Part shown: positions 41,985-53,250 of the stretch, one piece after another
Layout of the letters: each line of letters opens with the position of its first letter
How positions within the stretch are numbered: the first letter of the stretch is position 1
Assembly: GCA_018105865.1 (NCBI GenBank)
Contig: CM030834.1
Location: forward strand, 5,935,257 to 5,999,256
Length of the DNA stretch: 64,000 bases
Origin: Metaphire vulgaris
Taxonomy: Eukaryota; Annelida; Clitellata; Crassiclitellata; Megascolecidae
Direction of reading: 5' to 3'
Translations under genes and position numbers: made by a program
The notes under the pieces: generated by a model
Told to the model about the DNA's origin: nothing
What the model saw: only the letters and a program-made list of their open reading frames with translations
Database searches by the model: none

Positions 41985-44900
41985 AGTAAGTAAGTCAGTC
42001 AGTAAAATCTCGTTAATTTCTACAGCGCTTTCAAAAGCAGCACCAAAGTATCCCCTTATTCATAGGCGCTTAATCTTAAAATGAAGCAGCCAAAGTAGAT
42101 GTAAATAATAAAATGAAGCAGCCATGAATGACCCCCGGGGTCATTCATGCAGGGTCATTTAATCAAAGGGCCGGTGGTTGGGACGTTACAGATATGGAGG
42201 GAATGTTTTTTAAAGAGAAATGGTTTAAGTTTAGAAAGGAAAACTTTAGGCGCTGTAAGAATGGAAGAAAATTGTGACTCATAATTTATTTTACTATGGT
42301 GTAGACAGCGAAAAGATGCTGGAATTGAGTTCCAAAGGTTTGGCGCAGCATATGGAAAGCACGGTTGCAAGTTTTAGAGATGATTGATTCAGGGGACGAA
42401 AGATATATAGTTACGTGAGAGGAAGATCGAGTTGATCGAGGATGTTGTGGGATTATCACATTTCGTAGGTATACTGGTTTTGATGCATGAAGAATGGTAT
42501 TCTCATAACCGAAACCAACAAAGTAAGAACAAGATGGAAAGAATACATAGAAGATCTGTACTGTGCGCAAGAGAAACCACAGACACTCGATGGAGATGAA
42601 GCAGAGATTGCAATGGATGATATTGGACCAGAAATCTTGGAAGAAGTAATTGCAGCAATCAGGGGCCGAAAGAACAACAAAGCTGAAGGAATTGACAATA
42701 TACCTGCAGAAATGCTCAAGAACCTGGGAGAAGGGGCAACAAGAGAATTAGTGAGGCTATGCCAAGAAATATATCGGACTGCGGAGTGGCCAGAAGACTT
42801 CCTCCAAACAGTAATGGTGCCAATACAAAAGAAACAGAATGCAACTGAATGTGGAGACTTCAGAACAATAAGCCTACTTTGCATGCATCGAAGATAGTTT
42901 TGAAGATCCTTACAAAACGAGTAGAAGCAAAAGCAGAAGCAGTGAAGGGGATCAGTGAAGAACAGTACGGATTCAGGAAAGGCAGAGGTACCAGAGATGC
43001 AATAGGAATTCTTAGGGCGCTGGGAGAAAGAAGCATAGAAAGGGGCCTTGAAATCTACATCTGCTTTGTGGACTATGAAAAGGCATTTGATCGAGTGGAC
43101 TGGATAAAACTCATGAGGGCACTCAGAAGAATGGGAATAGACTACAGAGACAGAAAACTCATCGGAAACCTGTACATGAATCAGTGTATATACGTGTAGA
43201 TGGAAAAGACTCTGAACCAGGAACTCTGGGAAGGGGGGTGAGACAGGGGTGCCCTCTCTCACCGTTGCTGTTCAATATCTACACAGAAGAACTCATAAGA
43301 GAAGCATTTGAAAACATAGAAGATGGAGTAGTGGTGGATGGAAAAAGAATAAAGGACATAAGATTTGCTCATGACCAGGCAATTATGGCAAACACCAACC
43401 ATGGATTGCAGAGGTTGATGGACTCTCTTAATGCAACATCAAAGGATTACTGAATGAAAATCAATTTAAAGAAGACAAAGGCAATGAAAATCAGCAGACA
43501 CGGTGGAGAAATGAAAATCATTGATGGAGTGGAAATAGAACAGGTAGAAGAATTCTGCTATCTTGGAAGCCTGCTTGATGAAAACGCAGTGTCATAAAGA
43601 AATAAGGAGAAGAATTGCCATGGGGAAAGAAGCCTTTATGAACAGAAGAGAACACTGAGAAGGAATTTTAACCGAAATCTGAAAAAAGGATTGGTCAAAA
43701 CACTGATCTGGCCAGTGACACTCTATGGATCAGAAACTTGGACGCTCAGAAAGGAAGACATAAAGAGATTAGAGGCATTCGAAATGTGGATCTGGCGAAG
43801 AATGGAAAAAATTAGCTGGACGGAAAAAATAACAAACGAAGAAGCTTGGAGAGGGTAGAAGAAAAGAAAAGCCTAATTAACACTGTTCGTACAAGACAAA
43901 AGAAGTGGATAGGTCACGTACTGAGAGAAGAATCAAACCTACTAAGAGAAGTACTAGAAGGAAAGATGAATGGGAAAGCACAGAAAGGGCGACCAAGAAC
44001 ATCGATGCTGGAGTGGATGTTCGACACTACGGAAAAAAACAAGTATTCAGCCCTGAAGATAAAAGCTCAAGATTAGAGAGGAGTGGCGACGCTGGAGTAT
44101 GGAACCTGTCTTTGGACAGAGCACCTGAAGAAGATGCATGAAGTGAGTTATAGGTCATCGGAATTATTTTATATTTAATACGTTCTGTTATTTTCAGCCA
44201 GTGCAGAGATCTGAGTCATGGTGTAATATGGCAGAATTTACGTTATTTGGTAACTGCGCGAGCTAAGGCATTTTGAATTGTTCGGAGTTTACATATGGAA
44301 GCTTTTGGAAGATTGTGAAACAGTGAGTTGCAGTAGTCTAACTTAGAGTGAACTATTGAAGTGGCAATAGTGGAAGCAGTTTTAATATAAAGGTAGGGAC
44401 GAATGCGACGTAGATCTCGAATGTGAGCATAACTGGTTTTCGATAGGTGGGAAGTGTGAGCTTCAAAATGAAGGGAAGAGTCAAAAGTGAATCCAAGATT
44501 TTTGCAACTGGAACAGGGGTTAATTATTATTGTGTTTGGGGCTAAAGTCGGTTTAGGATTTTCAATTTTTTCAGTTGTTGTGGCAGTCCAATTAAAAGAA
44601 ATATCTGTTTTTGAAGGATTGAGTGCAAGGAGATTAGCTGGCATTCATGATGAAATTAACGAAAATGCTTATTCTAGTTAAATTACTGCATGTTTTAAAG
44701 GAAGACGGTGTAAAGGAAACGAATAATTGAGTGTCGCCAGCATAGAGTTGATGATTCAAATTGAGAGAGTTAATTCAGGACGACAGTGGGGGTAGTGTAG
44801 AGACTGAACAAAACAGGTCCAAGGATAGATCCCTGTGGTACTTCACAGTCGGAGGGCAATGAAGTCGAGTTAAGGCATGAAACTTTAAAGGATAATGATT

Positions 44901-45000
44901 GGAGATAAGATTGAAACCAAAGGTGAGCTATAGAAGATTTTCCAAACCAGAGGGAAAGGCGTTTCGGTAGAATTTTTGATCTATTGTATCAAAAGCATTA
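41985..45000 (-). mobile_element. L2A copy (minus) interrupted by RTE-alpha
   Basis: The 3' tail is at about 41985-42020 (AAGTAAGTAAGTCAGTC read on plus). The C-terminal coding part is at 42155-42490 (FGTQFQHLF, YLRNVIIPQHPRSTRSSSHV), the thumb at 44150-44480 (IKTASTIATSIVHSKLDYCN) and the palm up to about 45000. It is split at 42492 by RTE-alpha. Decayed with many frame breaks. Confidence 0.82.
42493..44132 (+). pseudogene. RTE-alpha copy inserted in L2A, nearly full RT
   Basis: Flanked by a perfect 11-bp duplication GATGCATGAAG (42482-42492 and 44133-44143). Coding pieces in order: TRWKEYIEDLYCAQEKP, KAEGIDNIPAEMLKNLGEGA and WPEDFLQTVMVPIQKKQNAT, then a break at 42890. EEQYGFRKGRGTRDAIGILR and FVDYEKAFDRVDWIKLMRAL (motif A) follow, with a break at 43190. 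Then GRGVRQGCPLSPLLFNIYTE (motif B), IRFAHDQAIMA (motif C with His for the first Asp) and WPVTLYGSETWTLRKEDI. The end is KKWIGHVLREESNLLREVLE and KGRPRTSMLEWMF. The tail ends GCACCTGAAGAA. The FAHD change alone would abolish polymerase activity. Confidence 0.87.
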
Positions 45001-45339
45001 ATAATTAGTTATTCTTGTCAATTTATAATTTCGAGGGATGAAGTTGTATCCAGATCTAGGCATACCCTCCCAGGGCAGTGAGGACACAATTCTGCGCAGC
45101 ATCTTATCAGCAGCGCGCAGTTGTAAAACTAGGCCTACATGCAGGACGTTTTCTACTGTTGAAAATTCTTCTTCTTCTTGCAGAATCAATGGGGTTGTCT
45201 TCTCTGTCAATTGAACGTCTGTGGTAATGTGCAATTGCTAATTAAATGCCATGTAAGACCGAAATTCAAGTAAGCAGATGATGAGAGCAAAAAGCCGGAC
45301 ATTTTATCATTTAAGGCTAAGCCTGCCAGACGGAGGCAG

Positions 45340-45511
45340 GGTTTAATCTAGGCCGTTTAAAAGGGGAATTGCCCTTTCCCCGGAAATTTCAAATTCCCCG
45401 GAAATTCTGACATACTACATCAACTAACAGCAGCCCCCTAACTGATTCCTCCGGCTTTGTCAGTTTCCTCCCGAGTCCAGAGTCTGAACAAAATTCTCTA
45501 GATTAAACACT
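45340..45511. repeat. MITE-like repeat with GTTTAATCTAG termini
   Basis: Left end GTTTAATCTAGG (45341) and right end TCTAGATTAAACACT (to 45511) are inverted. The interior has a CCCCGGAAATTTCAAATTCC block. The sequence is found in reverse orientation at 57032-57210. Confidence 0.65.
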
Positions 45512-45839
45512 GGACAGAGGACACTAGGCCCAAAAGGACATGCCCTCCTTTTATCGGACGTCTGGGACTGGCAAGTTGGCAACCCTACCTTCGGAAGTCA
45601 TGGGGCGCCTCTCCAGCATCCACGGCCTAGTTACGAGCCTGATGTTACTCGGATCAGATTCGTCTATACTACATTAATTTTATAGTCTATAGTCAATATT
45701 CTAGAATTTAATAATGCTGTAGCCGTTTAAGTACCGAAAGCAATAGAAAAGGCTCTCTACGTGAAAATCGTGGGAAGCGCAGTTGTAGATTTTTTTCTTA
45801 CAACGATTCACCTGACTTTTCACAGCCATTTTCTAGAGA

Positions 45840-45945
45840 TGGCAAATATCGTTAGAAATGAATATTCGTTAATCTTATTATATTAATTTCAAATATTCGT
45901 TAGAAAATATTCGTTAGAAAATATTAAATAGAAAATATTCATTAG
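45840..45945. repeat. AAATATTCGTTAG tandem words
   Basis: Begins GAGATGGCAAATATCG and continues with several copies of GAAAATATTCGTTA. This resembles the start of the word-array hAT elements at 53860 and 56199, but no right end was found. Confidence 0.45.
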
Positions 45946-46149
45946 CCGGTTCCAGGATTTCTTAGTGGGGTGGGAATGAAATGAATCTATAAGAATTTGG
46001 TGAGGATGGAAAAAGAAAAAAATCAATAAACGTTGCCGAAAAGGCTGACAAAAAGGCAATTTTTCTCCTTAATTTTACAATTGTTTCTCTAATTTTACTA
46101 GACTTTCGCGAAAAAGATAGGTCAACAAGCAAAAAAGGTCATCCGCAGT

Positions 46150-46291
46150 TTCCCTTGCACTTTGCCTCATCAACAACTAGACTATTCACTATTAAATTTT
46201 CAGGCCCAAGAATTTGGAATAAACTACCCTCCCACATTAAGAATTATAATAATCTTTATTTAAACGTAGGCCTACTGTTAAAAATTTTAAA
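46150..46291 (+). pseudogene. CR1-type C-terminal scrap joined to RTE-beta
   Basis: Reads LFTIKFSGPRIWNKLPSHIK, the CR1/L2 C-terminal block, then passes without a gap into the RTE-beta copy at 46292. Confidence 0.6.
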
Positions 46292-47495
46292 AATGCATCT
46301 GAAGAACAATTTGGATTTAAAGAGGACTGTGGTTGTAGAAATGCAATAGGGCCTATATATTTTAAGAATGCTAAGTGAAAGATGTATTGAGGTGCAGAAA
46401 GACTTGTGCATATGTTTAATAGATTATGCTTTCAATAATGTCCGTCATAACGAAATTTTTTAGTGTCTGAAAGGAGCAGGGATAGACCGAAAAGATTTAA
46501 GGATATTTGCAGAAATATATTGGAACCAGAAAACAACACCTCGAATTAAAGGAACAACTGGAAAATGGATTCAAATATTAAAAGGTGCCAGACAGGTATG
46601 TGGATTATCTCCAGAATTTTTCAATGCATATGGAGAAGAAATCATGGAAAACAAGGAAGAAGTAGAAGGAGTCAAAGTTGGTGGACAGAACATCGATAAT
46701 CTAAGATTTGCAGATGATGCAGCCCTGATAGCAGATTCACAAAAAACATTGCAGGAACTGCTAAATCAAGTAAATACAGAAAGTGAGAAGAAAGGTTTAA
46801 GAATAAACATCAATAAAACATTCTGCCTAGTGATATCCAAGAAGAAAGACATTCCGAAATGCGATATCAACATAAATGGAGAGAAAATTAAACAAGTCAT
46901 GTCATTCAAATATCTAGGAAGCTGGTTCACCAGTGATGCGAAAAGTGAATCAGACATAAAAGCAAAAATAGGAATGGCCAAAGCAGCCTTTGGGAATTTA
47001 AAACACATACTAACAATTAGAAATTTAACAATGAAAACAATGATTAGGGTTTTTGAATGCTATGTTTGGGCAGTCATGTTATATGGTGCAGAAACGTGGA
47101 CTATCTCTAAAGTCAGGAAGAAAAAGCTTCAAGCTGCAGAGATGTGGTTCTTAAGAAAAATGTTTAAAATATCTTGGACTGAAAAGAAAAGAAAAAGATT
47201 TAGTACCCGAAATGGCAGGTACACAAAGAAAATTGCTATATCCGTAAAAGACAACTTCAATTTGTTGGCATATAATGAGGAAGAAAGGTATAGAAAACCT
47301 GGTAACTACTGGAAAAGTCGAAGGCAAAAGATTAAGGGGAAGACAAAGACAAAGAATGACATATATCAGCAGTTTACTGACGGATGTAAAGGGAGTAACT
47401 ACAGAATTAGAATTAGAACTCATACAAGCAACACACAACAGAGAGAAATGGAAGTCCATAGTCGTCAACGTAGAAATACATGACACCTGAAGAAG
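46292..47495 (+). pseudogene. RTE-like (RTE-beta) copy 2
   Basis: The 279-codon open frame (46644-47483) starts inside the RT: LRFADDAALIADSQKTLQEL (motif C), KKGLRININKTFCLVISKKK and VMSFKYLGSWFTSDAKSESD. YVWAVMLYGAETWTISKVRK follows, then a frameshifted C terminus ending RRNT and a stop. Upstream (46292-46640) come the fingers and motif A with a stop (TAG at about 46461) and other breaks. It ends ACACCTGAAGAAGAAG. It is the near-identical inverted twin of 32850-34010, sharing both the stop and the frameshift. Confidence 0.85.
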
Positions 47496-48485
47496 AAGTT
47501 AAACATTTCTTATACTTAATCAAGTATAATAACTTAAACTAATAAACTGATTTAACTCTAACCTAATCTAAATGGATTTTATTCACACTTATATTAAGAA
47601 ATATATATAGTTCATTACTTTTAACATCACTTCTACTTCTAACTTACACTCGCCCACGCATACACTATAGTCACTCATCTTAATTATTTTTCTCTGCCAG
47701 TTAACTATAACTTCAAATTGGGATAACCACCTTACGGGATTCTTTTCTTTTAGGTTGTCCCTCAATCATTTTATTATTTTATTATTAATTTTACTTGACT
47801 TTGTCTTTTTGCCAAACAATCGGTTTAACAAGCAAAAAAGTTCTCACTCACCCCACTCATCTCCCACGTCAAGTGGAACCGCCACGGACGCTAACTATAT
47901 AACTATATAAACTTGACTAATCTTGACACTATTAACACGCAAAATAGTAGTTTCAGTACGTAGTCTATATGCTTTAATAATTATTATTAATTAGTAAAAC
48001 ATACAACAACACTACGTCGCAGTAGGCCTATAGGCCCTATAGTGAACGACACAAGATATATTCGACAGCTACGGTATATTGGATGCAGTAGCAGTTGACT
48101 AGAGTGGTGTATTTAGAATTTTGGTGAGGGGCCGGCCCATGGCGAGCGCGAAGCGCGAGCCTATAAGTGGGGTCCAGAGGCAAAGCCCCTGGTGAGGGTC
48201 AGGGGGCGAAGTCCCCATGAAGCTGTCGACATTTTAATATTTTCCAGATTAATATTTTCTGAAAATATGCATGATTATGTTCTTTTCATCAACATGTGCA
48301 ATGTTCCATACTCGATTTCGAGCGTAGGGGCCGGTGCTGATCTCCGGTTACTAGGCAAGCAGCAACGCAGGTGGCTTGCGCCATTAATTTAGAGTAGGTT
48401 GCCATTACTTTCTCTAGACCCACGTTTTACTCTTCGCAGCTTAGCGCTGCTACAATTTATCGACGCCAAAGCGATGAAGGGCTTG
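47496..48485. other. AT-rich spacer, nothing firm
   Basis: No coding signal. A GC-rich patch (48120-48240, with GGCGAGCGCGAAGCGCGAGCC) looks like the edge of a DNA element, but no partner end was found. Confidence 0.4.
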
Positions 48486-48605
48486 GTTGGCCGCCGGCAC
48501 CACGGCTAGATCCCGGGATGGTCACCCATCCAAGTACCAACCGATCTCGACGTTGCTTAACTTTGGTGTTCTGACGGGAACCGATCGCACAGCGCCAAGT
48601 AGGCC
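48486..48605 (-). rRNA. 5S rRNA-like sequence, probable pseudogene or 5S-derived SINE head
   Basis: Read on the minus strand it carries the 5S landmarks in order: GATCGGTTCCCGTC, then AAAGTTAAGC (internal promoter box A), CAACGTCGAGATCGG, then GGTACTTGGATGGGTGACC (box C). Length and spacing are close to 120 nt. The first and last helix strands pair poorly, the intermediate element is changed, and it is a single copy. A pseudogene or SINE3-type head is therefore more likely than a working gene. Confidence 0.68.
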
Positions 48606-48757
48606 GAGTTCAACATGTGCAAGCCACCTTTATTGGACACTAATTTTGGTTAGAACATACACTTTAGGCCTATCTGCATAGTTGTTACTGTTCATGATTA
48701 GTCCAGGCATTGAGGTGCCTCCATTCTTTGCAAAATAACAGTTAAATAACAGTTAAC

Positions 48758-50377
48758 TTTACCTCCTTGTTGGGCTCTGCAGCTACAACTCCACATGAAT
48801 TCTTAATTACTGGTTACTTTAATATACACATGGACAAGAGTGATGATCCTAACTCTAAACAATTCATGCAGCTGCTCGCACAGACAAACCTTGCACAACA
48901 CATATCTCTTCCAACTCACACTTTTGGACGCACTTTAGATCTACTTATCACGCCATCTTATTCATCAGTATTTCCAATCTCAGCAATTAGTCAAATCTCT
49001 CCATCTGATCATTTTCACATCCTCACCATTCTAAGTATCTGCTCACCAACTCCTCCACCTCGTGGCACCTATTCATTCCGCCGTCTCAACAAAATTGACG
49101 TTGCCTTGTTCTGTGATAACATTAAAACATCTGACCTAATTACTAACTCCCCCTACTACCCTTGCCATCACTGATCGATAATTTGACATTACCCTTCTCC
49201 CCCACAACCTTTATGCAATTTGTCCAGCTTCACCCCTACAACTGAGGAAGAGGTATCCAAACTTCTACTATCCCTTCCAAGCAAACAATGCGACCTAGAT
49301 CCCATACCTACCTCTTTACTCAAACAGTGTGCCACCGTGCTTACGCCTATCATAACTAGAATCATCAACCTCTCTCTCTTACCTCGGGCACTTGCCAATC
49401 CTCATTAAAAACTCTTTTGTCACTCCTCTCTTGAAAAACCCTGGTCTTGACAGAGCAGATCTTAATAACTTTCGCCCCATCTCAAATCTTTCTCTTCTAT
49501 CAAAACTGACTGTGAAAATTGTGCTTTCTAGACTGACCGAACACCTTTCAAATAACTCACTATATAATGCTCATCAGTCTGTCTACACTAAACGTAATTC
49601 AACTGAAATCGTCCTCCCCTACATTTATGACAGACTCTTAACTGCAATTGGTCTCCGACAAGTTACTGGCCTTAGTCTCCTTGATCTCTCTGCAGCATTT
49701 GATACCATAGATCACAAAATTCTGCTCGAGCGATTCTTTCTCTCTGTTTTGGCATATCTGAAAATGCTCACAACTGGTTTGCATCTTATCTCAAATATCG
49801 TTCTTTTCAAGTGTCCTGTCTTGGCCAAATTTCTCTATCTCACAGTATAGATCACGGAGTGCCTCAAGGATCTGTTCCTGGGCCTGTAGGCCCTGTACTG
49901 TTCAGCCTTTACACCACACCGCTTTCGTCTTTAATTAATTCCCTCAATTTAAATCACAAACTCTATGCCGATGACACTCAGCTATTCCTTTGCTTCTCAC
50001 CTCCTTCATTTGATGCATCTATCGTTAAGCTTTAAACTGTATTCTGAACTATTCTCCTCAATCAATGCATGGATGTCATCTAATCTCCTCGCTCTCAACC
50101 CATCTAAGACAGAGTTTCTTTGAATTCGACTACCTCAACAGCTCAAAAAATTTACAACCCTAAGCTAGTTTTGGCTTCTGACACCACAATAACTCCTGTT
50201 CTAACTGCAAGAAATCTCGGATTCAAATTTGATTCTTTTCTAAACTTCGAATCACAAATCTCCCAGCCTTAAAAAGCCTGCTTTGTTCATATTCGTGACC
50301 TTCGTCGCCTACGTCCTTGCCTCGATATCAAAGCTGCCTCCACAATTGCCACCTCTATAGTCCACTCCAAATTAGAC
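48758..50377 (+). pseudogene. L2A copy with endonuclease end and RT
   Basis: Plus strand: the endonuclease second half (YFNIHMDKSDDPNSKQFMQL, TFGRTLDLLIT, SPSDHFHILT) at 48767-49174. A deletion of the linker is followed by FTPTTEEEVSKLLLSLPSKQ, the RT fingers ([20 protein letters not shown]), motif A (LLDLSAAFDTIDHKILL) and motif B (GVPQGSVPGP, with a small GPVGP duplication). Then the LYADDTQLFLCF box (near 49965-50000) and the thumb, up to 50377, follow. Several frameshifts. At 50378 the sequence turns back on itself. Confidence 0.84.
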
Positions 50378-50515
50378 GTATGCGACGAAGGTCACGAATA
50401 TGAACAAAGCAGGATTTTTAAGGCTGGGAGATTTGTGATTCGAAGTTTAGAAAAGAATCAAATTTGAATCCGAGATTTCTTGCAGATGGAACAGGAGTTA
50501 TTGTGGTGTCAGGAA
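50378..50515 (-). repeat. Inverted duplicate of the L2A thumb (hairpin arm)
   Basis: About 138 bp are the reverse complement of about 50183-50322 with few mismatches (shared ACACCACAATAACTCCTGTT and CAAATCTCCCAGCCTTAAAA). The loop is about 55 bp. Confidence 0.85.
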
Positions 50516-51073
50516 AGTATAAAAAAGTATATAAACAAAGTATAAATGCGCGGAGTGTGAAGCGGTTACACAAGTAAAGAGGGTTCAAATTCAGCAATAT
50601 ATAAGTCCACCGAGACAGAAATTAAAATCCGCTGCATAAGTCAGACAATAAAATCTCCTAATGTCTTTACTGTTCTATAATCTCTCAATTCAGATATCTA
50701 GATATCTATGGACCGATGGGACTACTTTCGCTTATTGAATGCAGATGTAACATCAGTGGTTTTCGCACAGGCTTACTTAGCCTCCTAAAGACTGAAGATC
50801 ACATTATTATTAACATTAAATAATATTACTTACTTACTTATTTATGTCTTTACTTAAATTCCGATATCTATGGACCGATCGGACTACTTTCGGTGGAGTT
50901 TCTCTGTTCCGGTTCTTGTTTGCCTTAGCTTCGGTTTGATTGCAAATAAATAATTTGGTAATCCTCCAGTTTAGGTGCGTAAATTAGTTTGTGTTTGGCA
51001 GCATTGAATGCGGCACGGATAAGTGTTTTCTGAACGAGGTTCCCAATCGCACAGCTGCTACGCTGTTTATAAA
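50516..51073. other. Unassigned, with a repeated 30-bp word
   Basis: The word GATATCTATGGACCGAT(G/C)GG followed by ACTACTTTCG occurs at about 50706-50735 and 50864-50893. No coding signal is seen. Confidence 0.5.
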
Positions 51074-51619
51074 TGCGCATGTAGGGTTGCCAGGTCAGGT
51101 CCCAGTACCAAAAATATCGGACACCAGTCCCCAAAATACCGGACACCACGTCACACCAGTCTCCAAAATACCGGACACCAGTGTAGCTGTAGGCCTATAG
51201 GTGGCAAGAAATAACAATAGGACCATGGACATCATGACATGTAACATACATTGTAAATAAAACAATCTCGGAATCTTGTTATATCTTATATCCATAGTAT
51301 GGACGATTGGAGTTTTTCTGTCCATAAATTCGGCAAAATTACAAAAGCATGAATACAGGATCATAAATTTATGAAACTTATATTTTGAATGTTTGATGAT
51401 TAAGAAATAGGGTAGGGCTGGAGACGAGCGGCGTTAGGTATCACTACGCGAATATGTATGGGTGTTAGGGTTAGTGCCTAGGATCGGTAAAACCGTGGGA
51501 CGCCACCTGAACCCCTTCCAGACGGTTTATATTAGAAATACTTCTACCGTTGGAAGGTGTCGACGAGTAGTACCCAACGACATAAAAATATCTGTAAAAA
51601 ATTTTATTTAAAAAAATTT

Positions 51620-51937
51620 GGTAATCATGGATGGTCCTACTCCCATGTAAACAGAAAGTAATCCGAAAGTAGTCCGTTCGTACAGAAAGAAGTTCCAAAG
51701 CCGACGACTGCTCCATAGAGATCTTGAGAGGCGTATTATGCTATATTTTTTACTTTTTCAAGATATAAAGTAACAAGATTTAAGATAACATAGGAAAGAA
51801 ATGGATAAAATATATAATTTAAATCTGTGATATTTGCTACGATGCGCGGACTGATACACTGGTACTTCGGTTTGTTCGGTTAGAGTGCGGATTTCTACTT
51901 CCTGTTTACATGGGAGTGGCGACTACCTATGATTACC
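51620..51937. mobile_element. 318-bp MITE with GGTAATCAT ends
   Basis: Ends of about 35 bp: GGTAATCATGGATGG on the left and CCTATGATTACC on the right, with CTCCCATGTAAACAG inside both. A duplication AAAATTT lies at 51613-51619 and 51938-51944. The other arm of the host palindrome (near 53040) shows the unoccupied site. Confidence 0.82.
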
Positions 51938-52057
51938 AAAATTTATTTAGACTATAAAAATATCGCTGTTACAATGGCCGTGTTTATTTTCCGTAAACCG
52001 GCAGAAGGCGTATGAATATTTATGAATCGCGTGACTGCGCCTGTCTTATTGCGCTAA

Positions 52058-52544
52058 GGGGCTGTCCATTAATTACGTCAACAATTTAGTTTTTGAATTA
52101 CTTTTGATTTTATTTGATTTAATTAAATTAATTAAATTATATTGATTTAATTTTGATTTAATTTTGAATTTAGTTTGAAAAAGTTTTACAGTTGTTGACA
52201 GGGGGAGGGCGGTCAAGAGAAGTTGACGTCAACAATTTCACTTTTTACAAATAATAAAAAATAGGAAATTTTATGGAATACTACTTATTACAATGGAAAA
52301 AACATGGCAAAAAGGTCATCACCACCACATTTTGACACTCGATGAGAAAAAAAGGGAAAAAATGGTCATCACCACAAAAATAATAACCTTGTTATTTGGA
52401 CCTATCATTGATCTTGGGGAGGTCAAAAGTTTTTGACATAATTATGGTGGGGGTAAGTGAAAGTTTACAATTGTTGGCAAGGGGGAGGGAGTCAAAAATT
52501 GCCCACAGATTGTTGACATATTGACATAATTAATGGACAGCCCC
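52058..52544. mobile_element. Harbinger-like MITE with GGGGCTGTCC ends
   Basis: Ends GGGGCTGTCCATTAATTACG and TAATTAATGGACAGCCCC, flanked by TAA on both sides (52055-52057 and 52545-52547). The 3-bp TAA duplication fits PIF/Harbinger. The interior has words of GACGTCAACAATTT and GGTCATCACCAC. No coding. Confidence 0.82.
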
Positions 52545-52597
52545 TAAGTATCGTGCATAAGTCACATGAATATGAACATTCATTGCAGTAGTCCGCA

Positions 52598-52884
52598 GAC
52601 TTGGACACTTTCAAACAATAAAATCTGAATCCTCATTTCCTATAATTCCTGCATTATCTCCTCAAGTCTTCAGGTCTAAGCTTAAATCCTTCCTTTTTCT
52701 AAAATCATATCGTCCATAGCTGTAACAACCTAGCCTCACTGCCCTTTGGATGTTGACTATTGTCTGGCTGATAATATACCTTTCCCATAGCTATTTTAAG
52801 AGGCTGAGCGCCTAAGAATAAGCAGCTACTGTTGTGCTGCTTCCCAAGGCGCTATAGAAATCCACGAGACTTTACTTTACTTTC
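52598..52884 (+). mobile_element. L2A 3' end fragment
   Basis: Matches 26303-26584: C-terminal FRSKLKSFLFLK region, the 3' UTR with GAGGCTGAGCGCCTAAGAA and the tail GACTTTACTTTACTTT. 5'-truncated. Confidence 0.85.
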
Positions 52885-53189
52885 TTAGTCAGGTCACGTG
52901 TGAGTAAATTAACCCATCGACTCCGATTAACCACAGGCACAGTCACGCGATTGATAAATATTCGTACGCCTCTCTGCCGGTTTACAGAAAATAAACACGC
53001 GGGCCGTTGTAACAGCAATATTTTTCTAGTCTAAATAAATTTTTTAAATTAAATTTTTAAATATATTTTTGTCGTTGGATACTACTCGTCGAGACCTTTC
53101 CAACGGTATAAGTATTTCTAATATAAACCGTCTGGAAGGGGTTCAGATGGCGTCCCACGGTTTTTACCGGGTTAGTGTTTTGGTAGGAT

Positions 53190-53250
53190 TTTGGGTTAGT
53201 GTTAGGGTTAGAGTTCACCCTAACCATAACCCTGACCCTAACCCTTTCTT
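53190..53250. repeat. Telomere-like GTTAGGG/CCCTAA hairpin
   Basis: GGTTAGTGTTAGGGTTAGAG on one side and CCCTAACCATAACCC plus CCCTAACCC on the other, separated by GTTCA. Degenerate TTAGGG units in both orientations form a hairpin inside the hAT-type palindrome. Confidence 0.6.

Larger units (their letters stand above)
41675..45587. mobile_element. hAT element with TAGGGTTGCCAG ends, enlarged by nested retroelements
   Basis: Left end TAGGGTTGCCAGATACC, right end GTTGGCAACCCTA. Flanks CCCTCGGG (41667-41674) and CCTTCGGA (45588-45595) match at six of eight positions. AAGGAGGACA-type words lie near the left end and CCTCCTTTTA near the right, as in the copy at 7236. It contains a minus-strand L2A copy that is itself cut by RTE-alpha. 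No transposase sequence is left. Confidence 0.72.

Noticed and set aside
42456..43262. 268-codon minus frame
   Set aside because: It is the antisense shadow of the RTE-alpha RT, whose motifs are readable on the plus strand.
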